Made by a program: the position numbers and the translations under genes | Shown here: positions 7,770-16,811 of the stretch, piece by piece | Layout: every line of letters begins with the position of its first letter | How positions within the stretch are numbered: position 1 is the stretch's first letter | The notes under the pieces: generated by a model | What the model saw: only the letters and a program-made list of their open reading frames with translations | Database searches by the model: none | What the model was told of the DNA's origin: nothing | Source of the DNA: Betaproteobacteria bacterium | Lineage (GTDB): Bacteria; Pseudomonadota; Gammaproteobacteria; Burkholderiales; UBA3065 | Length of the DNA stretch: 64,000 nucleotides | NCBI GenBank assembly: GCA_027490755.1 | Contig: JAIXXL010000005.1 | Span: 1 to 64,000 of the forward strand | Reading direction: 5' to 3'

Positions 7770-9565
7770 CGACCGCATCGACGATCAACCGCTCGGTCAG
7801 CGCCATGACCGGCGCCGGCGAGCCAGGGCCTCGCGCCGACCTCCCCCCTGGCGCCGAGCCACCGCTGCTCACCGCGCTCAAGGCGTTCCATCGCGAGTTC
7901 GTGGTGGTGGGGATCATGAGCCTGGTCGTCAACATCCTCATGCTGGCGCCCACGCTCTACATGCTGCAGGTCTACGACCGGGTGATGATCAGCCAGAGCA
8001 AGCTCACGCTGCTGGCTCTCACCCTGATCGTGGTGTTCCTCTTCTCGGTGATGGCGTTCTCCGACCTCATGCGCTCGCGAATGATCGTACGCATGGGCGT
8101 GAGGCTCGACGAGGTGCTCAACGGCACCGTGTTCCGCTCCAGCTTCGCGCAGCAGCTGCGAAAGGCCGGCAACAACCCGACGCAGGCCTTCGCCGACCTC
8201 ACCATGCTGCGCCAGTACATCACCGGGCCCGGCATCTTCGCCTTCTTCGACGCGCCCTGGGCGCCCATCTACGTCGGCGTGATGTTCCTCCTGCACCCCT
8301 GGCTCGGCATCACCTCGCTCATCTTCATCGCCATCCAAGCCGGGATGGCCTGGCTCACGCATGTGCTCACGACCGACGCCAACGAGGCCTCGATCGAGGA
8401 GGAGCGCGACCTGAATGCCTTCCTCTTCACCAAGATGCGCAACGCCGAGGTGATCGAGGCCATGGGCATGGTCGACAACCTCCGCAAACGCTGGTGGGAC
8501 CGTCAGGTCGAGAGCCTGCGGGTGAGCATGCGCAGCAATGACATGCAGCATCGCATGATGGCAATCACCAAGGGATTGCAGTACGCAAAGGCCTCGCTCT
8601 CGCTTGCAGTCGGCGCGCTGCTTGTGATCCGCGGCGAACTCTCGGTAGGCTCGATGATCGCGGCGAACGTGCTCATGGGCCGGGCATCGCAGCCGTTCGA
8701 GATGCTGGTGGGCGGTTGGCGCGGCTTCACCTCGGCGCGACTGGCGTACGACCGCCTCAATACCCTGCTGCTGGACCACCCGCCGGCGACCGGACGCCAT
8801 GCTGGCGCCCGCCCGCAGGGTCAGCTGACGCTTCGCGACCTTATGGCCACCGCACCGAACCGCGCCGAGCCCATCCTCAAGGGCCTCAACGTCGACCTGC
8901 CGGCAGGCCAGGTGATCGGTGTGGTCGGGCCTTCGGGTTCCGGTAAAACAACTTTGGCCAAGTGCCTGGTCGGCATCTGGCCGGATACGCAGGGCGAGGT
9001 GCTGCTCGACGGCATCCCCCTCTCGCAATGGGACCGCGAGGCGATCGGCCCCCACATCGGCTACCTACCGCAGGACGTCGAGCTGTTCACGGGCACCATG
9101 GCGGAGAACATCTCGCGCTTCGGCGAGGTCGATGCCGACGCGGTGGTGGCCGCGGCAAAGAAGACTGGCGTCCACGACCTGATCCTGCGCTTCCCCCGCG
9201 GCTACGACAGCGGCATCGGCGAGGCCGGCAGCGTGCTCTCGGGCGGACAGCGACAGCGCGTGGCACTGGCGCGCGCCATCTACCGGTCGCCCGCGCTGAT
9301 CGTGCTCGACGAGCCCAACGCAAACCTCGACGAGGCCGGCGAGCAGGCGCTGGAGGCCACGCTCGGGCAACTGCGCGAGGAGGGCAGCACGATCTTTCTC
9401 ATCACCCACCGGCCCGGCATCCTGCGTGTGGCCGACCACCTGCTCGTGATGGAGGATGGCCGGATCCGGCACAGCGGCCCGCGCGACGAGGTGATCGCAG
9501 CATTGCGAGCGCCCGTCAACCCGACCGATGCCGCGCCCGAGCCGCCGGCTGTCCCCGCGGCCTGA
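7766..9565 (+). CDS. Type I secretion ABC transporter (PrtD/HlyB type), second copy
   Basis: A 599-residue paralogue of the preceding gene with the same layout: membrane domain about residues 45-335, ATPase about 355-585. Walker A is GPSGSGKTT (Lys394), signature LSGGQRQRVALARAI, Walker B LIVLDEPNANLD, H-loop ITHRPG. Both copies therefore keep complete catalytic motifs, unlike heterodimeric exporters with one degenerate site. The pair could form a heterodimer, or serve two substrates through the shared adaptor and channel. Translation is coupled through the ATGA overlap with the first copy, and the HlyD-type gene follows after 45 bases. A second in-frame ATG lies at 7805. Confidence 0.93.
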   Translation: MTTASTINRSVSAMTGAGEPGPRADLPPGAEPPLLTALKAFHREFVVVGIMSLVVNILMLAPTLYMLQVYDRVMISQSKLTLLALTLIVVFLFSVMAFSDLMRSRMIVRMGVRLDEVLNGTVFRSSFAQQLRKAGNNPTQAFADLTMLRQYITGPGIFAFFDAPWAPIYVGVMFLLHPWLGITSLIFIAIQAGMAWLTHVLTTDANEASIEEERDLNAFLFTKMRNAEVIEAMGMVDNLRKRWWDRQVESLRVSMRSNDMQHRMMAITKGLQYAKASLSLAVGALLVIRGELSVGSMIAANVLMGRASQPFEMLVGGWRGFTSARLAYDRLNTLLLDHPPATGRHAGARPQGQLTLRDLMATAPNRAEPILKGLNVDLPAGQVIGVVGPSGSGKTTLAKCLVGIWPDTQGEVLLDGIPLSQWDREAIGPHIGYLPQDVELFTGTMAENISRFGEVDADAVVAAAKKTGVHDLILRFPRGYDSGIGEAGSVLSGGQRQRVALARAIYRSPALIVLDEPNANLDEAGEQALEATLGQLREEGSTIFLITHRPGILRVADHLLVMEDGRIRHSGPRDEVIAALRAPVNPTDAAPEPPAVPAA

Positions 9566-9610
9566 CCCGGCAACACGCTCGTCCGAACAACACGCCCCAG
9601 GAACACACCC

Positions 9611-10981
9611 ATGCAGACCCCCGCACTGAAACCGCCGATCCAGGATGCCGACATCGTCGACGAGGGCCTCAAGCTCCAGACCGACACGCGCCGGGTCGCT
9701 CGCGTCGGCCTGTGGGTGTTGGGGATCGGCTTTGGCGGCTTCCTCGTCTGGGCAGCAGTGGCACCGCTGGATGAGGGTGTGCCGACCATGGGCACGGTGA
9801 CCATCGACACCAAGCGCAAGCCAGTGCAGCACGTCGGCGGGGGCACGGTCAAGGAAGTGCTCGTCCGTGAGGGGCAGGCGGTCGAGGAGGGGCAGCCGCT
9901 GGTCCGGCTGAGCGACGCCTCCATCCGCGCCGAGTGGGAATCGGTGCGGCAGCAGTATTTCGGTCTGCGGGCCATGGAAGGCCGATTGATGGCCGAACAG
10001 CTGAACAGCACGCAGATCAGCTTCAGTCAGGACCTTCTCGACGCCGCCAAGGAGGATCCCGAGATCGCCCGCCACGTGAGCGTACAGAAGCAGCTGCTGC
10101 TGTCGCGGCGCTCGTCCATCGATGCCACGCTAGGCTCGATCCGCGAATCGATACGCGGGCTCGAGGCGCAGATTGATTCCTACGGACACATGATCGACGA
10201 ACGGGAACAGCAACGCGCGCTCATGCGCCAGCAGCTGGCGGGCATCCGCGACCTCGTCGCGGAGGGTTACGCCCCGCGCAACCAGCAGCTCGAGCTCGAG
10301 CGGTCGCTGGCCGAGATCGCCGCGAACGTCTCCGACCTCCATGGCCGGCAGGCGAGCGCCAGGCAGAGCATCCTCGAGTTGAAGCAGCGCTCGATCACGC
10401 AAAGGAGCGAGTTCCAGAAGACCACCGACGGCGAACTGGCTGGGGTGCGCCGCGAGGTCGGCGGTCTGGGCGAACGATTCCGGGCGGCGAGCCTGCAGCT
10501 CGAACGCACGCTGATCCGCTCTCCGGCCGCCGGGCAGGTAGTGGGTCTGGCGGTGCAGACGGTGGGGGCGGTGGTGGCACCCGGCCAGAAGATCATGGAC
10601 ATCGTGCCCGAAGACGAATCGCTCATCCTCGAGTCGAAGATCCCGCCGCACCTGATCGACCGCGTCCGCACCGGCGACCCAGTGGATGCTCGCTTCTCGG
10701 CCTTCGCCCACGCACCGCAACTGGTCGTCGAAGGCAAGATCGTGTCGATCTCGCAGGACGTGCTGAGCGACCCGACGGCGCCCCAGATACCCGGGGCCTT
10801 GCACGACTACTACCTTGCGCGCATCGCCATCACCCCGGACGGCGTGGCCAAGCTCGGCAACCGCAAGATGCAACCCGGGATGCAAGTCGAAGTGGTGGTC
10901 AAGACCGGCGAGCGCACGCTCCTGACCTATCTGCTGCATCCGCTCATCAAGCGCGTCGCAGCATCCATGAAGGAAGAGTGA
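9611..10981 (+). CDS. HlyD-family periplasmic adaptor of type I secretion
   Basis: A 456-residue membrane-fusion protein linking the ABC transporter to the TolC-like channel. It has a short cytoplasmic N-terminus, one membrane helix (about residues 32-57, VGLWVLGIGFGGFLVW), a lipoyl-type half-motif after GGGTVKEVLVREGQAVEEGQ, a long coiled coil (about 100-300, rich in Glu, Arg and Gln), and the second lipoyl half (LIRSPAAGQVVGLAVQ) followed by beta-barrel segments. Length is typical of PrtE/HlyD. It is the last gene of the operon and ends 12 bases before the convergent nnrD stop. Confidence 0.94.
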   Translation: MQTPALKPPIQDADIVDEGLKLQTDTRRVARVGLWVLGIGFGGFLVWAAVAPLDEGVPTMGTVTIDTKRKPVQHVGGGTVKEVLVREGQAVEEGQPLVRLSDASIRAEWESVRQQYFGLRAMEGRLMAEQLNSTQISFSQDLLDAAKEDPEIARHVSVQKQLLLSRRSSIDATLGSIRESIRGLEAQIDSYGHMIDEREQQRALMRQQLAGIRDLVAEGYAPRNQQLELERSLAEIAANVSDLHGRQASARQSILELKQRSITQRSEFQKTTDGELAGVRREVGGLGERFRAASLQLERTLIRSPAAGQVVGLAVQTVGAVVAPGQKIMDIVPEDESLILESKIPPHLIDRVRTGDPVDARFSAFAHAPQLVVEGKIVSISQDVLSDPTAPQIPGALHDYYLARIAITPDGVAKLGNRKMQPGMQVEVVVKTGERTLLTYLLHPLIKRVAASMKEE

Positions 10982-10993
10982 GCCGAACCGGTT

Positions 10994-11953
10994 TCAACCA
11001 CTGCTGACGCCTGCGCCGGCGTCAGCGAGCTCCGCGAGGATGGACGAGATCAGCGGAAGTAGCGCACTCGCCGTCGGATGGGCGGCAGGCATCATCTCGC
11101 CGGCACGGCCATGCACCCAGACGCCGAGCCGGGCCGCGACCGGTGCTGCCAGCCCCCGCGCGAGCAGTGCTCCGATCAGGCCGCTCAACACATCGCCAGT
11201 GCCGGCGGTGGCAAGACGCACGCTGCCGGTCGGGTTGCAGGCGACCTCGACCGTCCCCGCACCGTCACCTGTTGGGCCGGGTTTGCACCACGCCACCAGT
11301 GTTCCGGCGCCCTTGAGGACCACCACGGCGTGGTACCGCTGGGCCAGCGCCCGGGCTGCCGCCAGGCGGTCCGCCTGGACGGCCGCCACACCCTGGTGCA
11401 GCAGCCGCGCGGCCTCGGCAGGATGCGGCGTGATGACTGCCGCAGCCTGACCTTCGACGCAGCCCGCCCGGCACCACAAGCGTTCGGCCAGATCGGCGCG
11501 CCTTGAGAGCAGGTTGAGCGCGTCGGCATCAAGAAGAAGTGGCAGGCGCGCATCGAGCGCAGCAACCAGCAGACCCGAGGCCTGCGGCGCCGCGCCCATG
11601 CCGGGGCCGAGGACCAGCGCCGTAAGTGGAAGGCGCGACCCCGGTTCCTCCCCGGAGAGGGTCGATGGAGGCTCCCAGCCTGCCAGCAGCGACTCCGCCC
11701 GGCGCAACATCAGCTCCGGATAGAGCGGGTCGACCACCGGCGATGCCGGGTCCAGTTGGCCGACATAGACCCGCCCGACACCGGCGTGCAGCGCCGCCCG
11801 CCCCCCCAGCCAGGCGGCACCGACCATGCCCGCTGCCCCACCGATGATGCCCACCGACCCGCGCGAACCCTTGTGCGCATCGGGCAGCAGGCGCAGCGGC
11901 GCAAGATCGAGCGTGGTCGGGTCGATGAGCGCAGGGGCGGAAGTTGTAGTCAT
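10994..11953 (-). CDS. nnrD: ADP-dependent NAD(P)H-hydrate dehydratase
   Basis: NnrD repairs hydrated NAD(P)H by ADP-dependent dehydration in the cytoplasm. The 319-residue ribokinase-fold protein shows GSVGIIGGAAGMVGAAWLG near residue 30, LVLGPGMGAA in the middle and the C-terminal signature ATAGTGDVLSGLIGALLARG with the catalytic Asp. It is the stand-alone dehydratase; the NnrE epimerase domain found fused in E. coli is absent here. The ATG at 11953 begins directly before the conserved region. A further upstream start is unlikely because that part reads as low-complexity Arg/Ser sequence and would overlap the start of purL. It is divergent from purL across 197 bases. Confidence 0.9.
   Translation of the reverse strand: MTTTSAPALIDPTTLDLAPLRLLPDAHKGSRGSVGIIGGAAGMVGAAWLGGRAALHAGVGRVYVGQLDPASPVVDPLYPELMLRRAESLLAGWEPPSTLSGEEPGSRLPLTALVLGPGMGAAPQASGLLVAALDARLPLLLDADALNLLSRRADLAERLWCRAGCVEGQAAAVITPHPAEAARLLHQGVAAVQADRLAAARALAQRYHAVVVLKGAGTLVAWCKPGPTGDGAGTVEVACNPTGSVRLATAGTGDVLSGLIGALLARGLAAPVAARLGVWVHGRAGEMMPAAHPTASALLPLISSILAELADAGAGVSSG
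11003..11026 (+). terminator. Possible terminator hairpin after the secretion operon
   Basis: GCTGACGCC (11003-11011) and GGCGTCAGC (11018-11026) form a perfect 9-bp stem with a six-base loop, 22 bases after the HlyD stop codon. There is no T run, and the hairpin lies inside the 3' end of the convergent nnrD gene. It could end secretion-operon transcripts or could simply reflect coding sequence. Confidence 0.3.
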
Positions 11954-12150
11954 GTTGGGAGCATAGAGCGGCAGAGGCTCAAGCGGTGTAGCGCGGGCGC
12001 TCGGTCGCGCGACGGTTGCTGACTTACGCAAGATGGTGGACCTCCCCGATGATGAGGCCCGACCACGCAACGGCGAAGGCCGCCACCGGCGTATCATGGA
12101 AGCTCTGTCGTGGCACCACCGCGTCACCCCAGCCCGAGCCCTTGCCGAAC

Positions 12151-15100
12151 GTGCCCATCCTGACCCTGCGCGGCCGCCGCGCACTCTCCGATTTTCGCCG
12201 CGACAAGCTGCTGCAGTCACTGCGGGCGCAGATGCCCGACCTGCAGGGTGTGGCCACCGAGCAACGCTACTTTATCGACTGCGAGCGGCCGCTCACGGCG
12301 GAGGAACAAGGCCGGTTGGAGGTCCTGCTGGACGACCCCTCGGTGCCAACAGAGACGCTGCCGCGCGGACCCACCCTGCTGGTCACGCCGCGGCTGGGCA
12401 CCATCAGCCCGTGGTCGTCCAAGGCCACCGACATCGTGCACAACTGCGGCCTGACAGTGGTGCGCCGCATCGAACGCGGCACCGTGTTCACGCTGGCGAT
12501 GAACCGCGCCCTATCCGGGGCAGAGCGTGCAGCCGTGCTGGCCGCCATCCACGACCGCATGACCGAGTCGGTGATCATCGAGGCGCAGGTTGACGCGCTG
12601 TTCACGCGTGCCGCGCCAGCGCCGCTGGTAACAGTGGATCTGGGGCTGGGCGTGGCGCTGCCGGCCGACGCCGATGATGACGTGCTTGACGCACGCCGTG
12701 GCCGCGCCCAGGCCGCGCTGGCGCAGGCCAACGTGGAGCTTGGCCTGGCACTGGCGCCGGACGAGATCGACTATCTGGTCGACGCCTACACCACCCTCGG
12801 CCGCAACCCCAGCGACGCCGAGCTGGTGATGTTCGCGCAGGCCAACAGCGAGCACTGCCGGCACAAAATCTTCAACGCGGATTTTGTGGTGGACGGCGAG
12901 GCGCAGCCGCAGAGCCTGTTCGCCATGATCCGCGAGACGCACAAGGCGAACCCAAAGCACACCCTCAGCGCCTACTCCGACAACGCCGCGGTGATGGCCG
13001 GCAGCACCGTGCCGCGCTTCTACCCGCGCGAGGTGCCGGCCACCGGCGCGCGCGAGTACCAGTACTCGGTGGAGCCGGTGCACACGCTGATGAAGGTGGA
13101 GACGCACAACCACCCAACGGCAATCGCTCCGTTTGCCGGTGCTGCCACCGGGGCCGGCGGCGAGATCCGCGACGAGGGCGCCACCGGACTGGGCGCAAAG
13201 CCCAAGGCCGGGCTGTGCGGCTTCAGCACCAGCCACCTGCGCGTGCCGAGCGTGGACCTGCCGTGGGAGGCCGGCGGCGTGGGGCGGCCAGACCGTATCG
13301 TCAGCGCGCTGCAGATCATGCTGGACGGGCCTATCGGCGCGGCGGCGTTCAACAACGAGTTCGGCCGGCCGAATCTCTCTGGTTACTTCCGCACCTTCGA
13401 GCAGGTGGTGGACGGCCGTGTACGCGGCTATCACAAGCCGATCATGATCGCCGGCGGCATCGGCAACGTCGCCGAGCCGCACGTATTGAAGCATGGCTTC
13501 CCCGCCGGGTCGCTGCTGATCCAGTTGGGCGGGCCGGCGCTGCGCATCGGGCTGGGTGGTGGCGCGGCTTCGAGCCTGGCCACCGGCGCCAACGCAGCCG
13601 ACCTGGACTTTGACTCGGTGCAGCGGGGCAACCCCGAGATCCAGCGCCGCGCGCAGGAGGTGATCGACCGCTGCTGGCAGATGGGCGAGTCCAACCCCAT
13701 CCTGCTGATCCACGACGTGGGTGCAGGCGGCCTGAGCAACGCATTCCCCGAGCTGACGCACAGCGCCGGCTGCGGCGCACGATTCGAGCTGCGCAAGGTG
13801 CCCAACGAGGAACCGGGCATGAGTCCGATGGAGGTGTGGTGCAACGAGGCGCAGGAGCGCTACGTGCTGGCCATCGCGCCCGAGCGCCTGGGCGCCTTTA
13901 CGCAGATCGCCGAGCGCGAGCGTTGCCCTTTCGCGGTGGTGGGCACCGCCACCGCCGAGGGTCAGCTGGTGGTGAGTGACAGCCACTTTGGCAACCGCGC
14001 GGTGGACCTGCCGCTGGAGGTGCTGCTGGGCAAGCCACCCAAGATGCGCCGCGACGTGGCGCGCGTGGTGGCGCAGGGCGACGGCTTTGGCATGCCGGCA
14101 GCGAACGGCCGCGGTGCGGCGCTGGCCACGGAGCTGCGCGGCACCGCGCTGCGTGAGGCGGTGCTGGACGTGCTGCGCCACCCCACCGTGGGCGACAAGA
14201 CCTGGCTGATCACCATTGGCGACCGCACCGTGGGTGGCCTGACTGCGCGTGATCAGCTGGTGGGCCGCTGGCAGGTGCCGGTGGCCGATGTGGCGGTGAC
14301 CACGCTGGGCTACACCACCTTGCGGGGCGAGGCATTCGCCATGGGCGAGCGCACCCCGCTGGCAGTCTTGGACGGCCCGGCCAGCGGCCGCATGGCCATC
14401 GGCGAGGCGATCACCAACCTGGCGGCGGCAGATGTGCCGTCGCTGCAGCACGTCAAGCTGTCTGCCAACTGGATGGCCGCGTGCGGGCAGCCGGGCGAGG
14501 ACGCGGCGCTGTTCGACACCGTGCGCGCCGTCGCGCTGGACTTCTGCCCGGCGCTGGGCGTGGCCATCCCGGTGGGCAAGGACTCGCTGTCGATGACGAC
14601 GCGGTGGGACGAGCACGTCGTCAGCTCCCCGCTGTCCCTCATCGTCACCGCCTTCGCCCCGGTGGGCGACGCCGGCGCCACGCTAACCCCTGCGCTGCGC
14701 GACGGCGACACGCGGCTGGTGCTGGTCGATCTGGGGCGTGGCAAGAACCGCCTGGGCGGCAGCATCCTGGCGCAGACGCGCGGACGCATCGGCCACGCCG
14801 TGCCCGACTGCAATAAGCCGGCACGACTGAAGGCCATGTTCGACACCGTGCGCGCGCTGGCGCGCGAGGGCCGCATCCTGGCCTATCACGACCGCTCCGA
14901 TGGCGGCCTGCTGGCGACGGTGGCGGAGATGCTGTTCGCCAGCCGCATGGGCGCCACGCTGGACTGCACGCAGGACGACTTTGCCGGCTGGCTGTTCAAC
15001 GAGGAACTGGGCGCGGTGCTGCAGGTGGCCGAATCCAATGTCGACCATGTGCTCAAGGCATTCGCCGCGGCCGAACTGGAGAACGCGGTCAGCGTGATCG

Positions 15101-16107
15101 GCCGGGTGGAGACGGCGCAGCGTCTGCTGCTGCGCCAGCGCGGCACGCCGCTGCTGGAGCTCGGCCTGCACGAGATGCTGGCCGCCTGGCGCCAGACCGG
15201 CCACGCCATGCAGCGCCTGCGCGACAACCCTGACTGCGCCGACCAGGAGCAGGCCCGGGCGCTCTCCGACGCGTCCGCGTTGTCGGCGCACCTGACGTTC
15301 GACCCGGCGCAGGACCCGGCCGCGCCCTACATCAGCAAGAGCGTGCGGCCGCGAGTGGCCATCTTGCGCGAGCAGGGCGTGAACGGGCAGATGGAGATGG
15401 CAGCCGCCTTCACCCAGGCAGGGTTCGCCGCCATCGACGTGCACATGAGCGACATCATCGCCGGCCGTGTCAACCTGCGCGACTTCAAGGGCCTGGCGGC
15501 GTGCGGCGGGTTCAGTTACGGCGACGTGCTGGGCGCCGGCCAGGGCTGGGCCAAGTCGATCCTGTTCAACGAGCGTGCGCGCGAGGTAATGGAGGCGTTC
15601 TTCCACCGTACCGATACCTTCGCACTGGGCGTGTGCAACGGCTGCCAGATGATGGCGAGCCTGGCGCCGATGATCCCGGGCGCCCACCACTGGCCGCGCT
15701 TCGTGCGCAACCACAGCGAGCAGTTCGAGGCGCGTCTGGCCATGGTGGAGGTGCTGGAGAGCCCGTCCATATTGTTGGCCGGCATGGCCGGCAGCCGCAT
15801 GCCGGTGGTGGTCAGCCACGGCGAGGGCCGCGCCTGGTGGGCCGACCCGCACGAGGCTGGGCGCGTGCGCGTGGCCATGCGATACGTAGACGGCCACGGC
15901 CAGGCCACCGAAAACTACCCCGACAACCCCAACGGCTCGCCGGGCGGAATCACCGCCGTGACCACCCCCGACGGCCGCACCACCATCCTGATGCCGCACC
16001 CGGAGCGTGTGTTCCGCAGCATCCAGATGAGCTGGCGGCCGGACGCCTGGGGCGAGCGTAGCCCGTGGGCGCGCATGTTCGGCAACGCGCGGGTGTGGGT
16101 AGATTGA
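12151..16107 (+). CDS. purL: Phosphoribosylformylglycinamidine synthase, single-chain form
   Basis: PurL converts FGAR, glutamine and ATP to FGAM in purine synthesis. The protein is the long proteobacterial type (1318 residues; E. coli 1295): N-terminal PurS-like domain, linker ([19 protein letters not shown]), two AIRS-like ATP domains ([30 protein letters not shown]), and a C-terminal glutamine amidotransferase with nucleophile Cys1162 in GVCNGCQMM and the LMPHPERVF end. I chose GTG 12151 because [16 protein letters not shown] matches the family start. The frame is open back to 12016, but that extension has no family character. No strong ribosome site is seen before the GTG. The gene stands alone. 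Confidence 0.96.
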   Translation: MPILTLRGRRALSDFRRDKLLQSLRAQMPDLQGVATEQRYFIDCERPLTAEEQGRLEVLLDDPSVPTETLPRGPTLLVTPRLGTISPWSSKATDIVHNCGLTVVRRIERGTVFTLAMNRALSGAERAAVLAAIHDRMTESVIIEAQVDALFTRAAPAPLVTVDLGLGVALPADADDDVLDARRGRAQAALAQANVELGLALAPDEIDYLVDAYTTLGRNPSDAELVMFAQANSEHCRHKIFNADFVVDGEAQPQSLFAMIRETHKANPKHTLSAYSDNAAVMAGSTVPRFYPREVPATGAREYQYSVEPVHTLMKVETHNHPTAIAPFAGAATGAGGEIRDEGATGLGAKPKAGLCGFSTSHLRVPSVDLPWEAGGVGRPDRIVSALQIMLDGPIGAAAFNNEFGRPNLSGYFRTFEQVVDGRVRGYHKPIMIAGGIGNVAEPHVLKHGFPAGSLLIQLGGPALRIGLGGGAASSLATGANAADLDFDSVQRGNPEIQRRAQEVIDRCWQMGESNPILLIHDVGAGGLSNAFPELTHSAGCGARFELRKVPNEEPGMSPMEVWCNEAQERYVLAIAPERLGAFTQIAERERCPFAVVGTATAEGQLVVSDSHFGNRAVDLPLEVLLGKPPKMRRDVARVVAQGDGFGMPAANGRGAALATELRGTALREAVLDVLRHPTVGDKTWLITIGDRTVGGLTARDQLVGRWQVPVADVAVTTLGYTTLRGEAFAMGERTPLAVLDGPASGRMAIGEAITNLAAADVPSLQHVKLSANWMAACGQPGEDAALFDTVRAVALDFCPALGVAIPVGKDSLSMTTRWDEHVVSSPLSLIVTAFAPVGDAGATLTPALRDGDTRLVLVDLGRGKNRLGGSILAQTRGRIGHAVPDCNKPARLKAMFDTVRALAREGRILAYHDRSDGGLLATVAEMLFASRMGATLDCTQDDFAGWLFNEELGAVLQVAESNVDHVLKAFAAAELENAVSVIGRVETAQRLLLRQRGTPLLELGLHEMLAAWRQTGHAMQRLRDNPDCADQEQARALSDASALSAHLTFDPAQDPAAPYISKSVRPRVAILREQGVNGQMEMAAAFTQAGFAAIDVHMSDIIAGRVNLRDFKGLAACGGFSYGDVLGAGQGWAKSILFNERAREVMEAFFHRTDTFALGVCNGCQMMASLAPMIPGAHHWPRFVRNHSEQFEARLAMVEVLESPSILLAGMAGSRMPVVVSHGEGRAWWADPHEAGRVRVAMRYVDGHGQATENYPDNPNGSPGGITAVTTPDGRTTILMPHPERVFRSIQMSWRPDAWGERSPWARMFGNARVWVD

Positions 16108-16163
16108 GATCAGACGACGCAGCGCAGACTTGTTCTCTCCCGCGGCATCGGTAACATGGGCCG

Positions 16164-16811
16164 ATGATCTCTCTCCCCCTGCTCCGCCAGTTCCCGATGT
16201 TCGCCGACATGGACGACGCGGCCGCGGTGCGGCTGTGTGAACTGGCGCGGCTGGTCGAAGCACCGCGTCGGCATCTGATCGTCGAAGCCGGCAGCGAGGG
16301 CGACGGCGCTTATCTCCTGGTGTCGGGCAAGGTCAAGGTGTTCCTGGCCGACGAGGATGGCCGTGAGGTGATCCTGGGCACGCTGGGGCCTGGCGAAGTT
16401 TTCGGCGAGATGAGCCTGATCGATGAACTGCCCTGCTCCGCGCACGTGGAGACGCAGGAGGCGTGCACACTGGCCCGGCTCGCCAAGACGGATTTTCTGA
16501 ATTGTCTGGATGGCGACAGCCGCTTGGCGCGCGCCGTCATGCGCAATCTGGCGACGCGGCTGCGTCAGGCTGATGCGCAGATCGAGCGCTTGGCCCTGTT
16601 CAGCGTGGAGGAGCGGGTGCTGCAGTTCCTCATCGATCACAGCACTGTGGTGGATAAGAGACGGGAATTGTTGCCCCCGTCCAAGCAGGACATCGCACGC
16701 ATGGTAGGGGCATCCCGCGAGATGGTGAGCCGGGTGATGCGCGCCCTCGAAGAGGCCGGCCGCATCCGCAGCGAAGGCAAGACCCTGGTGCTGATCGACG
16801 ACCCGGCGTGA
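16164..16811 (+). CDS. Crp/Fnr-family transcription regulator
   Basis: A 215-residue regulator with an N-terminal cyclic-nucleotide-binding beta-roll (about residues 10-125: [19 protein letters not shown] and [20 protein letters not shown]) and a C-terminal Crp-type winged helix (about 150-210, with recognition helix in [20 protein letters not shown]). The phosphate-contacting Arg-Ser of cAMP-binding proteins is Cys-Ser here (LPCSAHV), so cAMP is not a safe guess for the ligand. No FNR-type cysteine cluster is visible near the N-terminus. Its stop overlaps the GTG start of mutS by four bases, so the two are probably co-transcribed. Confidence 0.9.
   Translation: MISLPLLRQFPMFADMDDAAAVRLCELARLVEAPRRHLIVEAGSEGDGAYLLVSGKVKVFLADEDGREVILGTLGPGEVFGEMSLIDELPCSAHVETQEACTLARLAKTDFLNCLDGDSRLARAVMRNLATRLRQADAQIERLALFSVEERVLQFLIDHSTVVDKRRELLPPSKQDIARMVGASREMVSRVMRALEEAGRIRSEGKTLVLIDDPA

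Noticed and set aside
12016-12150. Earlier start for purL
   Set aside because: Extra residues do not match PurL proteins; homology begins at GTG 12151.
11954-12220. N-terminal extension of nnrD
   Set aside because: The frame is open, but the 89 extra residues are Arg/Ser-rich without family likeness and overlap the purL start; ATG 11953 is directly before the conserved region.
12511-14616. 701-codon minus-strand frame across purL
   Set aside because: His/Arg/Gln-rich translation typical of a shadow frame opposite a GC-rich gene; purL is certain on the other strand.
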